A DNA stretch of 9,875 bases, taken from contig CAKUXT010000066.1 of the NCBI GenBank assembly GCA_934700375.1, forward strand, positions 1-9,875, in the 5' to 3' direction. Of the stretch, positions 6,753 through 9,875 are shown one piece after another; the stretch's first letter is position 1; the number at the start of each line of letters is the position of its first letter. Position numbers and translations under genes: made by a program. A model generated the notes under the pieces. The model searched no databases. It had not been told where the DNA came from and worked only from the letters and a program-made list of their open reading frames with translations. Source of the DNA: an uncultured Bacilli bacterium. GTDB lineage: Bacteria; Bacillota_I; Bacilli_A; RFN20; CAG-288.

Positions 6753-7838
6753 CTAGTCTGAAAAATAATTGTGCTTTTCTCTATATTCCTTATATGCATC
6801 AAACGGCTTCATCTCAAACAAACTAAGATACTTTCTTTTTCCTTTCAGCACTTTATCCAAAATATAATTAATGATATCGGATTCTTTTTTGAATTCAGTT
6901 CTAAAAGCCCGTCTGTTTTTACACATCAATCTAAGAACGTAATGCCCATTACAATACTCGAAAATAGTATCCAGATTCTTATCGTCTTCTTCACTTGTTG
7001 ATTTATCAATTAACCATCGTTTTAAAAGACTCGGTAAGTTCTTCATAAGCTTAAAGTTTGCAACAGTGATTTTGTTACGAGCTTCCGAATAAAAATCACA
7101 AAAATATTCTTTGCCATTACAATCATCATAACAGCCTTGTAAATAATCATCATAACAAAGATCTAAATAATTTTCTATAAAGTTTTCTTCTAAAAAATCC
7201 ACAGACCCGTTTTCTATTTCATACTTAAAATCATCATGCGAGATTTTTTTTGAAAGAGTATCATTATAAGTATGAGATACCTTTTCCATGATTCCTTGCT
7301 TAAAAAGCACATTTAATATTCTTCCCAAGACATCTAATGCTAAGTTCTTATTAGGACAATCATCTATCAATTCAGGAAAACAGCATCGCAATATTGTCGT
7401 TTCTCTATCATGACACTTTGTGTCAGATATGTTCTGTAAACCAGAAATAAGGTGAGAGTGTCCGAAATCTTTGTCAATAATTCCATAACAATCTATTTTA
7501 TTAAATCTTCCAGGATGCTTTTCATAGGTTTTAATAGTATCGGAGACGAATTCATATTTAGGGCCTTCATATTTAAGACCTGTTTGCTTTTCTTTTTTGT
7601 ACATTTGGCTTTTTTCAGTTATCTCTGAAACTCGCGTACAAAAGTCGAAAAAGATACTGGCTTTTTCTATTTTCAAAGTAATTTTCTTTCCATCATATTC
7701 AAAATTTGTGGCTTCTAGCAAAGGATAAAGAAAATTTTTGTCAGAAACCCCCTCAACAAATAAGAAAGGCGTTTTTCTTTCTTGTCTAATGTCTTTATCA
7801 TTAAGAAGACATAAGAAATTATAAACTTTATTTTCCAT
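6753..7838 (-). CDS. DUF4435/TOPRIM-fold protein, AriB-like effector of a PARIS-type defence pair
   Basis: The 361-residue product has TOPRIM-type acidic motifs. FLFVEGVSDKNF holds E29 near the N-terminus, YGIIDKDFG holds D122-x-D124, and CHDRETTIL carries E146 where DUF4435 proteins show a conserved D-x-E. The C-terminal half is charged, with aromatic DYLQGCYDD-type stretches, and is not recognised. In the PARIS anti-phage system, the AriB effector has this DUF4435 TOPRIM domain and is held by the AriA ATPase until an anti-restriction phage protein is sensed. Known AriB proteins then attack host tRNA. The ATG at 7838 overlaps the ATPase stop by 11 bases, so translation is probably coupled; AAAGGA lies about 14 bases upstream. 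The DUF4435 call comes from motifs only. The PARIS role is inferred from the pair, and an OLD-like nuclease partner is the main alternative. Confidence 0.7.
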   Translation of the reverse strand: MENKVYNFLCLLNDKDIRQERKTPFLFVEGVSDKNFLYPLLEATNFEYDGKKITLKIEKASIFFDFCTRVSEITEKSQMYKKEKQTGLKYEGPKYEFVSDTIKTYEKHPGRFNKIDCYGIIDKDFGHSHLISGLQNISDTKCHDRETTILRCCFPELIDDCPNKNLALDVLGRILNVLFKQGIMEKVSHTYNDTLSKKISHDDFKYEIENGSVDFLEENFIENYLDLCYDDYLQGCYDDCNGKEYFCDFYSEARNKITVANFKLMKNLPSLLKRWLIDKSTSEEDDKNLDTIFEYCNGHYVLRLMCKNRRAFRTEFKKESDIINYILDKVLKGKRKYLSLFEMKPFDAYKEYREKHNYFSD

Positions 7839-9711
7839 TATTCAGTTCATCCTTTACAAGAGTCGCGCCAATATAAGACTCTTCGTTACTTGAACTAATA
7901 AAGGGAGAGTGCGTCGCAATTATAACTTGAACACCCGGTTTTGATTTCATAATCCTTTCCATTAAAATAGATAATTGTTCTTGCCAGACAACATGCAATG
8001 AAATCTCCGGTTCATCAATCAAAACAATAGAGCCTCTTGTTGTCTCAAAAATCAAATAATATAAAATTGTAACGATATTCAATTCACCACTTGATAATGA
8101 TTTCGCACTTAGTTTTACTGAGAAATCATTATTCAATGTTTTATTGGTTTTGAAAACAATATCATTCCCTTCAATATCAATTTTCTTTGCCGCTGGATCA
8201 TTATCATAATACAATCCTTCATATAAATTTTTAAACAAAGAAAATTTATCGTAGAAATCTAACAAACGCCTAAACTGAAGGCAGAAATAATCATTAGAAA
8301 TATCCGCCTGGCGAACTGTAAGCAAGGCTTCAAATATAAGTGAAATGACCTTTTCTCTTTTCTTTTCTAAAGTCAATGAATTTAGCATAGAGGAGCACTG
8401 ATTGATTTTTATTAAAATATTACGACTTACATTTGACCAGTCTTTTCTTTTTGAACCCGCATGAACAATAGATGTATATTTTATAGCTTCTAATATATTG
8501 AAATTTTCGAACGATTCATCAAAAGCGTTTCTAAACCGCTTCATTTCCACGTCATTTGCATGCTTATCTAGATAATTAAAATAATCAGCCATTGAAATCT
8601 TCAACAAGCCACAATTTTCCTGATTGAAATTAGAAAAGGCAGATGGAAGAGCTGAGTAACATTTCTTTTGAAACAAATTTGAAACCAAAGGCTTATCCAA
8701 TAATCGAGCAATGTGATTAAATACATCATAGTATTTTTTCGCTTGCTCTAAATTTTCTTCATCATCACTTTCTTCTGATTCGTTTTCGTTATTAGAAGCA
8801 ACTGACATAAAAGCCATGGAATAATCCAGATCATAAAGCCTATTAGTTTTTACAAACAAAAACTTCGCTTGCTTATTAATATTAGGGAAAAGCTTGTCAA
8901 CATTATCATAATGCCTCATCATTTCACTCATTCCCTTTTCATTATCATTTGATGAAATAACGCATCTTGCACTTGTGGAATCAAATCCAAAAACAGTTTG
9001 ATCAAAAATAAGTTCCTTGTTGTCCTTGCTTTTTTCAACTGAAACAAAATACCTATTTCGAAACTCTATTCTAAATTTATCAAAAGGCAGTTCGAACAAC
9101 CAACAAAGGCGCTGTTTCAGCTCAAAATCATCAAGACATTCTTTATTTGACTTTCTACTTGTACGCTTTTTGTATTGTGGGCGAACTAAAACATATTCAA
9201 GAAGTTTAAAAATTGTCGTCTTACCAAGGCCATTCGATCCGCAAATCATAGATAAGTCTCGATCAATATTAAAATCATAAGAATTATAGCCAAACAAACC
9301 ACGAACAGAAATTCTTGAAATGGATTGAGCTAAATTGTCTAGATCCTGATTATGTTGATCGCAATAAAAAGCAAGCACTTGGTCAAAAGTTACTTTTATT
9401 ATTTCTGGTTTAATCTTCAAAACATCTTTCGTTTCATCATATATAGCTTTCATTTTTTTATAAAGTGCTTTATCATTCAAATCAGCTATACTATTTTTTC
9501 GTTCGTCTTCCAATGTTTTAAGCATCATAATTCCAACAAGCACACTAAAAACGGTATCACCATCACGATAAGGGCATTCAGGATATGGGCATTTGGTATC
9601 TTCTAAATATAACGGCTGAAATCCACAAAACAAGCATAAATATTTTTTATTTGCCAACCAGTCAGGTATTTCTTCTTTTAAACGGTTAAATATCCGTTCC
9701 ACATTTAACAT
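7828..9711 (-). CDS. ABC-type AAA ATPase with N-terminal Cys-rich extension, AriA-like
   Basis: The 627-residue ATPase belongs to the SMC/ABC-like class used in defence systems. Walker A is GSNGLGKT (158-165), the ABC signature is LSSGE (539-543), Walker B is IVLIDEPE (562-569) with the following SLH, and the switch strand is ATHSP (599-603). The roughly 370-residue middle is a helical insertion with an acidic stretch (NENESEESDDEEN). No TOPRIM motifs follow the switch strand, so it is not a full OLD or GajA nuclease; the TOPRIM-like part is the next gene. Ahead of the P-loop is an unusual 150-residue region with C26-x2-C29 and C41-x4-C46, a likely zinc ribbon. By analogy with AriA it would assemble with the DUF4435 partner and sense phage proteins. 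GGAGG (9721-9725) precedes the ATG. Base composition is far more AT-rich than nrdD. The ATPase class is certain; the PARIS assignment is an inference. Confidence 0.75.
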   Translation of the reverse strand: MLNVERIFNRLKEEIPDWLANKKYLCLFCGFQPLYLEDTKCPYPECPYRDGDTVFSVLVGIMMLKTLEDERKNSIADLNDKALYKKMKAIYDETKDVLKIKPEIIKVTFDQVLAFYCDQHNQDLDNLAQSISRISVRGLFGYNSYDFNIDRDLSMICGSNGLGKTTIFKLLEYVLVRPQYKKRTSRKSNKECLDDFELKQRLCWLFELPFDKFRIEFRNRYFVSVEKSKDNKELIFDQTVFGFDSTSARCVISSNDNEKGMSEMMRHYDNVDKLFPNINKQAKFLFVKTNRLYDLDYSMAFMSVASNNENESEESDDEENLEQAKKYYDVFNHIARLLDKPLVSNLFQKKCYSALPSAFSNFNQENCGLLKISMADYFNYLDKHANDVEMKRFRNAFDESFENFNILEAIKYTSIVHAGSKRKDWSNVSRNILIKINQCSSMLNSLTLEKKREKVISLIFEALLTVRQADISNDYFCLQFRRLLDFYDKFSLFKNLYEGLYYDNDPAAKKIDIEGNDIVFKTNKTLNNDFSVKLSAKSLSSGELNIVTILYYLIFETTRGSIVLIDEPEISLHVVWQEQLSILMERIMKSKPGVQVIIATHSPFISSSNEESYIGATLVKDELNNGK

Positions 9712-9747
9712 AATTTTATTCCTCCTTTATTAATCAACACTAAAAGA

Positions 9748-9776
9748 ATTATAAAAAAAAGCCTCGGATTTTACAA
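9748..9776 (-). promoter_or_regulatory. Promoter of the PARIS-like operon
   Basis: On the minus strand a perfect TATAAT (9748-9753) is preceded at 17 bases by TTGTAA (9771-9776), which matches the -35 consensus at four of six positions. Transcription would start near 9741, leaving a 30-base leader with AAAGGAGG before the ATG at 9711. No operator-like repeat overlaps it, so basal expression is expected, consistent with a system held inactive at the protein level. Confidence 0.7.
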
Positions 9777-9827
9777 TCTAATTCAATAACCATTTTGTGA
9801 GGAACTAGAATAATTTATGTGTAACCC

Positions 9828-9861
9828 TTTTGTTCCTGGATTCCGGAATCCAGGAACAAAA
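9828..9861. repeat. 34-bp perfect palindrome upstream of the defence operon
   Basis: Two 17-bp arms, TTTTGTTCCTGGATTCC and its exact reverse complement, abut with no spacer. The T-run lies on the 5' side and the A-run on the 3' side on both strands, which is the wrong order for a terminator of this stem. It could extrude as a cruciform, be a site for a symmetric DNA-binding protein, or be the end of a mobile element continuing outside the window. Just to its right, GGGCGCC after the A-run (9858-9863) could be the 3' arm of a minus-strand terminator for a gene beyond the edge. That cannot be verified here. Confidence 0.8.
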
Positions 9862-9875
9862 AAGGGCGCCATCCC

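Noticed and set aside
7828..9711. Full-length OLD or Gabija GajA nuclease
   Set aside because: The protein ends soon after the ATHSP switch strand with no TOPRIM domain, no UvrD-like GajB helicase is adjacent, and the TOPRIM-like part is a separate gene.
9828..9861. Rho-independent terminator
   Set aside because: The stem is preceded by T and followed by A on both strands, the opposite of a terminator's A-stem-T order.

Overview
The window looks like a chromosomal segment of an anaerobic, low-GC Bacillota (Firmicutes). The evidence is AT-rich intergenic DNA, strong GGAGG ribosome-binding sites, sigma-A-type promoters and an oxygen-sensitive class III ribonucleotide reductase. An Erysipelotrichia-like gut or oral anaerobe would fit, but that is an inference from style and not a species call.

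Layout, left to right. Positions 1-362 (minus) hold the start of a small membrane protein cut by the window edge. Positions 453-1706 (minus) and 1953-3224 (plus) are two divergent AAA ATPases of the AAA_14/DUF4143 type, from different subgroups. They share a 246-bp control region. It contains two 36-bp palindromic repeats separated by exactly 36 bp, a good minus-strand promoter, and a perfect inverted repeat with 18-bp arms over the likely plus-strand promoter. A gene-free stretch (3225-3619) follows, ending in a promoter with a 16-bp perfect palindrome just upstream. It leads into nrdG (3620-4135) and nrdD (4153-6564), the anaerobic ribonucleotide reductase activase and catalytic subunit. The NrdD carries a C-terminal glutaredoxin-like domain. 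The operon ends in a textbook terminator (6575-6604).

The right third (9711 down to 6753, minus) is a two-gene operon with its own promoter: an ABC-type ATPase overlapping by 11 bp a TOPRIM/DUF4435 protein. This matches the architecture of the PARIS anti-phage system (AriA ATPase plus AriB effector). The ATPase has an N-terminal Cys-rich, zinc-ribbon-like region ahead of its P-loop. The operon is visibly more AT-rich than nrdD and has a 34-bp perfect palindrome upstream, so it is probably an acquired defence cassette beside a housekeeping operon.

Functionally, nrdG and nrdD together supply deoxynucleotides without oxygen, and the two PARIS-like genes probably form one ATPase-effector complex. 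The roles of the DUF4143 ATPases and the membrane protein cannot be assigned from sequence alone.
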